From assembly GCF_020177595.1 (NCBI RefSeq), contig NZ_JAHTBL010000002.1, positions 496,001-560,000 of the forward strand: a stretch of DNA of 64,000 nucleotides, in the 5' to 3' direction. The notes beneath the pieces are model-generated. The model saw only the letters and a list, made by a program, of their open reading frames with translations, searched no databases and was not told where the DNA came from. This stretch comes from Cognatishimia sp. MH4019 (GTDB lineage Bacteria; Pseudomonadota; Alphaproteobacteria; Rhodobacterales; Rhodobacteraceae). Shown one piece after another: positions 46,111 to 54,499 of this stretch. A program made the position numbers and the translations under genes. Within the stretch, counting starts at the first letter, position 1; every line of letters starts with the position of its first letter.

Positions 46111-49100
46111 CTATGGTCGTCCGTATGTTCGCCAATTTGCCAAAATGCTGGGCCAGACCCCTTGAACAGCGCGCAGATCCCCTTTTTGACTTACTGAAAG
46201 CCCTGAGACCTCAAAACCATCTTCGGGAAAAGTTTTACCCTTCGCCTGTTCATAGGCGTCGAATAGCAGTTCAACCTTCGCGTCTCCTACCCCACTATGT
46301 TTGGTCATCCGCCGTTTTACATCCGGCTTGCCTGTTCTCCAGATGCGCTGCTGAAGTTGCTTGTAAACGTCGTGATCGAGCCGACCCGTCTTGGTCGATT
46401 TGGAGGGCATCCTAAGAATGATGTTGTCATCGGATGCCGTTAAGAAAGGTGCTGGGTCTCCTTGATCCGTCGTTCGGCTTGTTTCATTTGCGTCTTTGAA
46501 AGCCTTTTCATCGTCTTTTGACATCGTGACATTATCGTCGCCAAATCCTGTTTCTTCAGTGTCTTCAACGGTAAAATTGGGGTCACCCGGCTGGGGTGTG
46601 CTTGGAAGAGGGAACCGGGATCTGATCACAACATTTCTTGTGAGTTCTGGAACGCTATTCAGGTTCGTATCAATGACGCTAGCTTCTGCGATGAAGTTTG
46701 CGTTGACATAGCCGGGACCGACGAAACCGGCGGCTCCGTAGCTCGCTAGATTGGTATCCTTCTCGTCAACTGTTACGGTATAGCGAACCCAATAACGGTC
46801 GTCATTCACCCATCTTTTAACATGCTTTTCGATTTGGTTTTTGTGTTCGCTGTTTGCGTTCACAGTGATTGGAAACAGGTTATAGGTCAGCCCAGGGCCA
46901 CCCACATTGTCGTTCAACAAGTGGCCCCGGATATAGAGCTGGTTTCCTGGTATCGTCTGGCCAGGCGGGGCGGCGGCGACCGACCCGATCGTCGGCAATT
47001 TATTCATGAGCGTTGGCTGAATTCCGGGCTTGGGGGATGATCCAGCGGGATGATCAGGCCCTATCGGATCGGCAATCATCTCAAGTCCAACGACGCTTCC
47101 GAAACGCTTTTCTCGTTTCCAGTCAACTTTTGAGTCTCTGGAACCGCTTGCCGCTGGATCGTTCTCACCTCGAATTGGTTCGTAGACGCTTTCATCAAGG
47201 TTTGGATTTATGCCGCCTTTAACGCGAAATCCCTTTTTGAAATCCCCGACAAAGGCGAGATGCGACAACCTAAAACGTCTCTTGATCGCTGGGAAATAGT
47301 CGTCCAAAGCGTCGCTGTCAGAGGCAGAACGACTTATGATTTGAATCATAGAAGCCGCCGCGTCGACATCTTCCTTTTCCTGTTTCTTCGTTCTGGGAAG
47401 AGTTGCTGGCGCTTCTTCAAGCGTCTTCATCGTCAAAGGCTTGGGATATCGCGGCTGACCAGCGTTTGGCACTTCGGACTCCGGAGCGGCCCCTCGAACT
47501 GATGGATCAGGCTTCGCAGCGTCCTGAAGCGCGGTCTGCGACCCAGAGGTTTTTTGCGAAGGCGTTGTCTTCGGGACCGGCTTATCTTTCGGGTCCGCAT
47601 TCGGATCAGGCACTTTCGAGCGTTTTGGAGGCCGCGCCGCTGGCTCTGGTGGCTTGCCCGGCTTCCCGGCGTTCTCTGCCTCTGCTGGCATCTCCGCCTC
47701 GCGCTTCTCTTTCAGCGCGCCTTTCCATTCGGCTTTGTTTTTCAAAGCCTCGCGCGCGCCGGACGGTCCGGGGCCGTCTTTTGGCATCGCGTCCTGAATC
47801 AGCTTGTCGGTGTCGATGTCGCTGGTTGTCATCTCCAACTCGGGCGCTTCGCCTGATCCGAAGACGTAGTTCATCTTGGCTTGCAGCGCTAAATCGGGGC
47901 CGACGGACATGACGTGTTCGGCCAGCTTCCACTCGCGTTCCCAAACGGTGACGAACAGCGCCTCGATCTCTGCCCAAGCGTTCAGCCCTAACGTAAGCCG
48001 CGCGCCTGCGGCTATTGTGGCGACGCCTTCGATGCTCCAATCGCCGTCGGCGTAGTTCAGCTCTGGCACCACAGAAATCGCCCCATAAATGCCCGCTGTT
48101 GCGACGCCTTCGATGCCGCCGGTCAGACTGCCCAGCAAAACGTCCAGCCCGAGCCCCGCGCCAAACGCGACATAAGCTTCGGCAAAGGCGGGAATGTACA
48201 TCTCGCCTGTGATCGAGAAGGTCGGATCGGCTTCATCCGCGCCAATCGTGTAGGAGCCTTCGACCCTAATGTTGCGGAAAACGCCTGGACCGATACCTGC
48301 ACGTATTCCTGCGCGGACCCGGATGACGGCGACGAGCATCGCCCAAAGCGGGATGTTCTGGGAGTACTTGAACAGCTCTTTATCGAGCCGTTTTTCTGGA
48401 AACAGCTCCAGCGGTTCAGTCACCTCAATCGCGCCTGAGATGTCGATCCCACCCTCTGGCAGGATCGTCGCCTCCAACGTGCCGGCAAGCCGCGGCATCA
48501 GCTGCGCTGTCACCGATCCGCCGCCGCCCACTTGCAGATCGCCTTCCTCTGTCTGCGCCAGCGTTACCCGGATCGTGCCAGACAGCTTGCCGTTATCGGC
48601 GCTATAGGACATCTCGGTCTCGCCCGACCAGCGGCCTTCGGCAAAGCGCACGGTGACCTCGCCGCCCAGACCGGGCAAGGCGACCGTATCAATCGGCACC
48701 TGTGCTTCGCCCTGAATATCGCCGTTGACGTAGGCGAGGCTGACATGCGCGCCCTGCAAACCCGGCACGGTCAGATCAACCTCGGCACCAATCGCCAGAT
48801 CGCCGGTTTCGCTATAGCTTGCTGACAGCGATCCGGTGCCTGCCGGTCCAAGATCAACGCCAACAGTGCCGCTGAAACCAAGCGCGCCATTCTCGCTTAA
48901 GGTCGCTGTGATAGAGCCTGACGTGATCGGCAAACCGTCCGGAAAATCAGACGCCGATACTGTAACACTTCCCGATACCGCGCCATTGGCGAGGCGCAGC
49001 GTGCCAACGACCGGGTCCATTGCGGGCAGGTTCACCTCAAAGCTGCCATTGCCCGAAATGCGCCGATCTCTGCCAAGTGACGCGCTGGCAATCGTCACGG

Positions 49101-49950
49101 TTCCAAGATTGCGATAGGTCGCAGTGAAATCCGCGACCGACAGGCTGGGGTCGCCATTGTCATAGCCGATGGTGATCGTGCCACCGTTCAGTTCTAGCCC
49201 CGCAATAGGGGTGCTGAGCTCTCCAGCGGTGATCGTCGCTTCGGCGCTCAGATTTCCGGCGTTGTCACCGCTGATCTCGGCCGTGATTTCATCCGCAAAG
49301 GGAGGTGTAATCGTCAGCGTGCCATTGGCGGAGAAGGCCCCATTTTCACCAAAGTCAAAATTGACGGTTCCATTGCCAAGATCGCGATAGCTTAGCGTGA
49401 CGGTGCCGTTGCCGCTGATTTTGCCATCATCGATCGTAAGCGTCCCGCCGCCCTCGGCTGTCAGGCCTGCGATCGAAGGCGCCATATCGGCCCCTTCAAC
49501 GGTGACGGAGCCGCCAATCGCCCCCTCTTCACTGATGGTCAAAGAGACGCTTGGATTGCCCAAAGCCGCGATATTCAATTGGCGGGAGGCGCGCCCTCTG
49601 ATCCTCGCATCACCGTCGCTGTTGATCCGAACGGTCAACTCGGCTTCGTCCAAGCCGGGAACCGCGACATCGGCACTGATATCGAGCCTGTTTCTGCGGA
49701 AAGTGGCCGTTTTCAGCGCAAGACCCGGAACCGGATTTGGCAGAGTGCTCAAATCAATCTGACCGCTTTCCAACAGATCGGCAGCAATGGTCAGGCCGGT
49801 GCCAAGCCGCGCTTTGAAGCTGCCATCGTCCAGCAGGCCCCATGCGGACGCGGGAACGGCTGCGGCAGCCTCCTGGTCTTGCGCCGATGCAGGGGTTTGT
49901 GCCGGTTCCGGGCGTGCCGGAACCTGTTGCGGATCGGCGGATGTGGGCAT
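46111..49950 (-). CDS. Candidate eCIS effector/payload with nuclease-like GHLLND domain
   Basis: From ATG 49950, which shares a base with the ATPase stop codon, the frame gives 1279 residues. Layout: Ala/Pro/Gln-rich N-terminus (1-35); long beta-repeat region (about 36-510) with GG-T-I/TVTV motifs; Gly/Ala-rich hydrophobic part (530-700); Pro/Lys linker (700-860); nuclease-like domain (890-1070) with GLEMIADPIG at about 955, RGHLLNDNVGGPGLTYNLFP (1008-1027) and NANSEHKNQIE (1031-1041); and a 200-residue tail. His1010 and Asn1024 are placed like the base and metal ligand of DNA/RNA non-specific (beta-beta-alpha metal) endonucleases. No signal peptide. Last gene of the eCIS run, so it is the likely delivered toxin; delivery and activity are inferred. 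Confidence 0.72.
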   Translation of the reverse strand: MPTSADPQQVPARPEPAQTPASAQDQEAAAAVPASAWGLLDDGSFKARLGTGLTIAADLLESGQIDLSTLPNPVPGLALKTATFRRNRLDISADVAVPGLDEAELTVRINSDGDARIRGRASRQLNIAALGNPSVSLTISEEGAIGGSVTVEGADMAPSIAGLTAEGGGTLTIDDGKISGNGTVTLSYRDLGNGTVNFDFGENGAFSANGTLTITPPFADEITAEISGDNAGNLSAEATITAGELSTPIAGLELNGGTITIGYDNGDPSLSVADFTATYRNLGTVTIASASLGRDRRISGNGSFEVNLPAMDPVVGTLRLANGAVSGSVTVSASDFPDGLPITSGSITATLSENGALGFSGTVGVDLGPAGTGSLSASYSETGDLAIGAEVDLTVPGLQGAHVSLAYVNGDIQGEAQVPIDTVALPGLGGEVTVRFAEGRWSGETEMSYSADNGKLSGTIRVTLAQTEEGDLQVGGGGSVTAQLMPRLAGTLEATILPEGGIDISGAIEVTEPLELFPEKRLDKELFKYSQNIPLWAMLVAVIRVRAGIRAGIGPGVFRNIRVEGSYTIGADEADPTFSITGEMYIPAFAEAYVAFGAGLGLDVLLGSLTGGIEGVATAGIYGAISVVPELNYADGDWSIEGVATIAAGARLTLGLNAWAEIEALFVTVWEREWKLAEHVMSVGPDLALQAKMNYVFGSGEAPELEMTTSDIDTDKLIQDAMPKDGPGPSGAREALKNKAEWKGALKEKREAEMPAEAENAGKPGKPPEPAARPPKRSKVPDPNADPKDKPVPKTTPSQKTSGSQTALQDAAKPDPSVRGAAPESEVPNAGQPRYPKPLTMKTLEEAPATLPRTKKQEKEDVDAAASMIQIISRSASDSDALDDYFPAIKRRFRLSHLAFVGDFKKGFRVKGGINPNLDESVYEPIRGENDPAASGSRDSKVDWKREKRFGSVVGLEMIADPIGPDHPAGSSPKPGIQPTLMNKLPTIGSVAAAPPGQTIPGNQLYIRGHLLNDNVGGPGLTYNLFPITVNANSEHKNQIEKHVKRWVNDDRYWVRYTVTVDEKDTNLASYGAAGFVGPGYVNANFIAEASVIDTNLNSVPELTRNVVIRSRFPLPSTPQPGDPNFTVEDTEETGFGDDNVTMSKDDEKAFKDANETSRTTDQGDPAPFLTASDDNIILRMPSKSTKTGRLDHDVYKQLQQRIWRTGKPDVKRRMTKHSGVGDAKVELLFDAYEQAKGKTFPEDGFEVSGLSVSQKGDLRAVQGVWPSILANWRTYGRP

Positions 49951-51917
49951 CACCACGCTCCTTTCAGCGCGGCGTAGTGATCCCCGAAGACGGATTTGCG
50001 AACCGGTTTGCCTTGTTTGCGCAACTCGGCCGCGACGGCGGTGTAAAGCAGCTGCGTTGTGATCTTGGAACCGGTCTGGGCGGCCCGATGTGCTGCTGCC
50101 AGCGCGCAATTGCGTATCTCGCCGCCCGTAAGATCGAAGGTTTCCGCGAGCTGGGCGAAATCGACCGATGCATCGACGGGGGCCGCTCCGTTTTTGAGGC
50201 GCTCCCATAGGGCCAGCCGTTCGGTCGGGCCGGGGGCGGGAAAATCAATGACCCAGTCGATCCGTCTCAGGAATGCGTCATCCATATTCTGGTGAAGGTT
50301 GGTTGCCAGAATAGACAGACCCGAGAACGCCTCCATCCGTTGAAGCAGAAAGGACGTTTCGAGGTTGGCATAGCGATCCCGCGCATCCGAGACTTCGGAG
50401 CGTTGACCGAAAATGGCGTCTGCCTCGTCGAAGAAAAGGATCACGTCGGCTTCTTCCGCAGCGCAAAAGACCTGATCCAGGTTTTTCTGTGTTTCGCCAA
50501 GATATTTCGAGACTATTCCGGCCAAATTGACCCGAAAAAGCGGAAGCCCAAGAGTTTTCCCAATGATCCCGGCGGCCATGGTTTTCCCTGTTCCGGGGGG
50601 GCCTTTGAACAGCGCTGTGCCGCTGCGTGTCTTGCCGAAGGTGCTGCCCAATTTCCAATCGTCCAGAATGCAGCCCGCTTGCTGGCGCCACGTAATCATC
50701 TGGTTCAGCGCGGACTTGGTTGTCTGCCGGACGATCAAATCCTTCATCTCGAAACTAGAAGTGACAGGGGTTGCCAATCCCGCCATTGCCTGTACGCAAT
50801 CCGTATTCAGACGCGCCATTGCGGTGGGGGCAGAGGGCGCGTCGCGAAGAGCGAAAGCGATATCGAACACGCGGAAACTGTTGGTGTTGCGCAGATCCGG
50901 GTCGTGCGCGCCGAATGCCTCTTGTAGGGCTTTAATCGCGTCGGATTTCGACAGATCACAGTGGATCTGCGTACTTGTGTCCTGTTTCCAAGGGCTCAAC
51001 CGGCCTTGGATCATCGTCAGAGATGGGCCGATAAGCGCTTCAACCGCGTTGCAAAGCGGGTGCTTCGCCTCTGAAAACCCATCAAGGCAGACGTAACATC
51101 CGGTCACAAGAGCGCGTCGGATATCAGCGATAAGTGGTGCATAGTCCGTGTAGTCCGCTCCGCGCAGCACGGCCAAGGCGCGCCGATCATGCGCGGCGGT
51201 GGAGAGCAGTGTCAAAGCGGGATCGTTTGGGTGATCAGTAATGACGCTGGGGAAGGGTGCTGTAGATTCTGTGACTGGCAAGGGCGGAATGACAAGGCCG
51301 CGGAAAGAGGTGCTTTCAGGGTCGATCAGATCGTCGAGAAAATCCTCACTCAGCGTGATAGTAGACTCTATAAAAGGCTTTTTTGCGTTAAAGTCGATCA
51401 GCCCAAACCGCCGCAATGGCGCTTTGGGGTGGAGGGCGCGTCGCACAGTCAAACTATCAACGTCGCTAAAAAGTGACAGGCGCTGACATAAGGCAGGCGT
51501 CAAGGCGCGGCGGCTCATGTCGTCGTTCAGATAGCCATAAACACGCCCGAAACGTGGGTCGATGGCGGGCGCTGCGGCGAGAACAAGGATGTCCAGCTCG
51601 AACGTGCTGAGCCCAAGCGCTGCGCCGTAGTCGCCCCAAAGGGATGTGTTGCGGGTGGATTGAAGCTGAGCCCAGGCATGTGCGATCTGCTCGGCTGTTG
51701 CGAAGGTTCCTTCAACCTCGATACGTCCAGACAACGCATCAAGGAGCGCTTCAGCCTCGGAATCAGACACAAACAAGCCTAAAAAACCTTCGTTCCGGTC
51801 ATCGCCGCGCAATGCGCGCGTGATCGCGACCTCGTGCTTCATCCTTAAAGAAAGAACCTGAAGCGCTTGCGACAGCCAAAGACCGGCATCAACCGAGTGT
51901 TCTGCAAAATCCTTCAT
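49950..51917 (-). CDS. AAA+ ATPase of the eCIS (Afp15/PVC15 type)
   Basis: The 655-residue protein carries an N-terminal helical part without clear motifs and a C-terminal AAA+ module: Walker A GPPGTGKT (439-446), Walker B VILFFDEADAIFG (about 492-504), RSEVSDARDRYANLETSFLL, sensor-1 LATN and the Arg finger AFLRRIDW. This single-AAA architecture with an N-terminal extension is a hallmark of eCIS loci and replaces the ClpV of type VI systems. Its role is probably particle assembly or payload loading. ATGA overlap upstream with the tape-measure-family gene and a one-base overlap downstream with the payload gene. Confidence 0.9.
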   Translation of the reverse strand: MKDFAEHSVDAGLWLSQALQVLSLRMKHEVAITRALRGDDRNEGFLGLFVSDSEAEALLDALSGRIEVEGTFATAEQIAHAWAQLQSTRNTSLWGDYGAALGLSTFELDILVLAAAPAIDPRFGRVYGYLNDDMSRRALTPALCQRLSLFSDVDSLTVRRALHPKAPLRRFGLIDFNAKKPFIESTITLSEDFLDDLIDPESTSFRGLVIPPLPVTESTAPFPSVITDHPNDPALTLLSTAAHDRRALAVLRGADYTDYAPLIADIRRALVTGCYVCLDGFSEAKHPLCNAVEALIGPSLTMIQGRLSPWKQDTSTQIHCDLSKSDAIKALQEAFGAHDPDLRNTNSFRVFDIAFALRDAPSAPTAMARLNTDCVQAMAGLATPVTSSFEMKDLIVRQTTKSALNQMITWRQQAGCILDDWKLGSTFGKTRSGTALFKGPPGTGKTMAAGIIGKTLGLPLFRVNLAGIVSKYLGETQKNLDQVFCAAEEADVILFFDEADAIFGQRSEVSDARDRYANLETSFLLQRMEAFSGLSILATNLHQNMDDAFLRRIDWVIDFPAPGPTERLALWERLKNGAAPVDASVDFAQLAETFDLTGGEIRNCALAAAHRAAQTGSKITTQLLYTAVAAELRKQGKPVRKSVFGDHYAALKGAW

Positions 51918-53437
51918 GAGGCGCGCCCTTTCAATAAGATAGTGAGGGCAGGACCACCGGGCCATGCAGGCCCTCGGGGACCAAGATGGCCGCCCATTTG
52001 GAGCACGACGCCGAGGGGCATATCGGTCAGATCGACGACTAAACTGCCCTCTGTTTGTTCAATACGTCCCGGTCGGTGCAAAAACTCGCGTAGGAGATAA
52101 GGTTTTGAGCTGGCTTGCAGGCCCGGCAATTGAGCGGCGAAATCTGCCAGCAAGAGGGTGCTTACACTTGAGATTTCGTCTTCAAAAAGGCCAGGGCAAG
52201 TGCGACGCAACTGAGCCACGTAGCGCGTCGATAGAATGTCATTAAGTTCGCTTTTTTTCTTATTAGACTCTCTTTTTTGGATCAGCGATATGAAGGGATC
52301 GCGCTGCACTGCCGTTTGATCCTCTTCCGGAAAGAGGTCGATGATCGCATTTGCGAGACCTGGTGGATCGAGTGCATCATGAAGACCAAGACGCAGCACG
52401 GAAGGCAGTAGAAGCGCAAGGCCAGCGAACTGCGAAGGGACGGGACCTTGGGGAAGGTGCTTGTCGGTTCTTCCAGATAGGATCGGTTGGGACGTGCCGC
52501 TCGTTGATTTCTGTCTGATTGTCGAAATGAGCGCGACAAGATCGCGCTGAACGACAGGATCAGATCCCGCCTGCGCGACCTCGGGCAGGGAGAGACGCTG
52601 CCCGACTTCTGTCAGAAGCGCCTCAAGCTGTTCTTTTGTCGGTCCACTGCCGCTTGCCGCTTTCGGCGTCAGCGCATGGGTGCAGAGCGTGTCGAGCAGT
52701 GCGGCCAAGATGGCTGCCTCACGCATCGCAGTGCCGTGCTGGAGCAGTTTTGACAGTAGGGTAAAAAGCCTATTTCGCGGTGAAACAGAGTCGATTTTGG
52801 ACCAGTGAGCAGATTTTAGAAATCGAGCCGCTTGTTCCAGAACATCTGTCATCTTGGGGCGGACGGGGTGATGCTGTGTCATACGGCGCATCAACGCCAA
52901 CTGATCAGATATGGACAGGCTTGAGGCAATCGCCTCTATCGCGCTGCTTTCGATTTCTTGAGTTGAAAGGTGACGCAAGGCATCGGGACGTTGGGCGAGG
53001 ACCTCAACCGCTGCCTCGCGGTCAGAGATGTAGCGTAACGCTGTGAAGTCGGGGAATGCCCAGTCGGGGCCACGGGAAATACCAAGGCGATGCAAAACAT
53101 AGGCTGCGGCATAACTTGCCTCATCCGGCCAAATCGCGATCTGATCAGAGCGCTGCTGGATCACACCACGCAACGCGGCGACGATCCGGGCGGCGATAAG
53201 GCGGGCGATGTCGCGCAGCTCAGAACCTGCGGTCAGGTCGATGCGCAATTGCAGCTTGCGGATGCGGATGACGCCGCGGACGTCTTTCAGAACCGGGTCG
53301 GCGGCCTCGGACAGGATATGCGGCAGCACTTCGCGCAGCACACGGTTGAGCGTTAAACGCAGCGCGTCTGCGGCGACCGGATCGCCCAGAAAGGCGCAGC
53401 GCGTCTCGATCGCTCCTATGCTCAGCCGATTGGTCAT
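51914..53437 (-). CDS. Contractile injection system tape-measure family protein (CIS_TMP-like)
   Basis: A 507-residue, mostly helical protein. The N-terminal segment (residues 1-75, ending VIRIRKLQLRIDLTAGSEL) and the C-terminal segment (FLHRPGRIEQTEGSLVVDLT, MPLGVVLQMGG, ending near LTILLKG) match the conserved ends of the CIS tape-measure family in Afp14/PVC14 position. The middle is variable and helical. If it sets tube length, 507 residues would imply a rather short tube, but its position next to the ATPase rather than next to the tube leaves room for another role. ATGA overlaps join it to both neighbours. Confidence 0.72.
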   Translation of the reverse strand: MTNRLSIGAIETRCAFLGDPVAADALRLTLNRVLREVLPHILSEAADPVLKDVRGVIRIRKLQLRIDLTAGSELRDIARLIAARIVAALRGVIQQRSDQIAIWPDEASYAAAYVLHRLGISRGPDWAFPDFTALRYISDREAAVEVLAQRPDALRHLSTQEIESSAIEAIASSLSISDQLALMRRMTQHHPVRPKMTDVLEQAARFLKSAHWSKIDSVSPRNRLFTLLSKLLQHGTAMREAAILAALLDTLCTHALTPKAASGSGPTKEQLEALLTEVGQRLSLPEVAQAGSDPVVQRDLVALISTIRQKSTSGTSQPILSGRTDKHLPQGPVPSQFAGLALLLPSVLRLGLHDALDPPGLANAIIDLFPEEDQTAVQRDPFISLIQKRESNKKKSELNDILSTRYVAQLRRTCPGLFEDEISSVSTLLLADFAAQLPGLQASSKPYLLREFLHRPGRIEQTEGSLVVDLTDMPLGVVLQMGGHLGPRGPAWPGGPALTILLKGRAS

Positions 53438-54495
53438 CGCAGGGTGTCGATGGCCCGGATAAACGCTTCCAGTTCGCGTTTGAGCGTCCGAACCTGTGCA
53501 AGGGGCAATCCCAGAAACCGCATAGAGTCGCGCTGGGTCAGGCGCATGAACTGAACCGGCCCGGTGATATCGAAGGTCATCAGTTTCTCGACAAGGTCGG
53601 GTTCCATGATCCGGGGTTGTTGATCGACAGCAGATAACCGCGGCGCGCCCGCAGCAGGCCGACCCGTGAACCGGCTGTCATATCCCAGAGCGATGGTCAG
53701 ATCGTCGAGCTTCTCCCAGGTTTCGATATCCAGATCAGGCTCTTCCGGGGGCTCTTGATTGCAGAGGCAAGCCATCAACCATTCCTGCATCAGCTGCATG
53801 GGCAACAGACGACGGCGTTCAATCATTTCGATGTCGAAACCATCTTCGCTGAAGCTCACACGACCCAGCACCAGAAGATCGGTGTGTGGGTCATAGGCCG
53901 CAGGAATTTCGATGTTGGGAACCGCTTTGCCGAAGCAGATGAAGGGATTGCGGGTTTTGCAGGTCGGCGCGGTGTGCCGCATCGCATCGGGCAGGGTCTT
54001 CAGCAAGACGATCTCGACCGTGTGACAGGCCCGTGCCGGGCGCAGGACATTCGCGGGATGACCGCAATCATCCGAGACGCCGGGGCGCTTTTGCGCCTCG
54101 GCCAGCATGGGTCGGATCAGCAGCCAAGCAGAGAGCACGCCGGTTTCCTCGACCTCGTCGAGGGCGCAGGCATCGCTGCCTTCCGGGCAAAGCTCTTTGA
54201 TCGCTTCGTCCAGATTTTCGAGCTGCAGGTCCCTTTCCAGAAAGACCTCGTTGCCGCTGGGTGAGACGCCGTAGCCTCCGGTCAGCACGACGCCTTTCTC
54301 GCCCGGCTCAAGGATCAACCCGGCCACGATACCCGTGCCAAGCGCATAGCGTCGCATCCGGTCCAGTTCCGCATTGCGGCTTTCACGGCCAAGGTTCAGA
54401 TCAGACGCCCGCACGATCTGGCGGTCGAAGTAAAGCGGCTCGGAGACGCCATTGGCGTGCTTGAGCAGCGTGAGGTTCGGGGGAAGTTCGCTCAT
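53434..54495 (-). CDS. eCIS accessory baseplate/fibre protein, paralogous N-terminal domain (353 aa)
   Basis: The N-terminal region has EPLYFDRQIVRASDLNLGRES and RRYALGTGIVAGLILEP, the same pattern as YFDGKLLTSADF and LLHGDGVVCGLKL in the next gene upstream, so the two are diverged paralogues. It carries seven or more Cys residues, clustered in CPEGSDACALDE, DDCGHP, CKTRNPFIC and CLCNQE. The rest is beta/helical without recognised folds. These paired domains occur near the tail-fibre position in eCIS operons; a structural baseplate or fibre role is inferred. Start overlap with neighbours: 4 bases downstream, 4-base gap upstream. Confidence 0.65.
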   Translation of the reverse strand: MSELPPNLTLLKHANGVSEPLYFDRQIVRASDLNLGRESRNAELDRMRRYALGTGIVAGLILEPGEKGVVLTGGYGVSPSGNEVFLERDLQLENLDEAIKELCPEGSDACALDEVEETGVLSAWLLIRPMLAEAQKRPGVSDDCGHPANVLRPARACHTVEIVLLKTLPDAMRHTAPTCKTRNPFICFGKAVPNIEIPAAYDPHTDLLVLGRVSFSEDGFDIEMIERRRLLPMQLMQEWLMACLCNQEPPEEPDLDIETWEKLDDLTIALGYDSRFTGRPAAGAPRLSAVDQQPRIMEPDLVEKLMTFDITGPVQFMRLTQRDSMRFLGLPLAQVRTLKRELEAFIRAIDTLR

Positions 54496-54499
54496 GACA

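Noticed and set aside
49951-50208. 86-residue N-terminal extension of the payload gene into the ATPase gene
   Set aside because: The extension is Arg-rich shadow sequence over the AAA+ C-terminus; the ATG at 49950 coupled to the ATPase stop is a normal junction.
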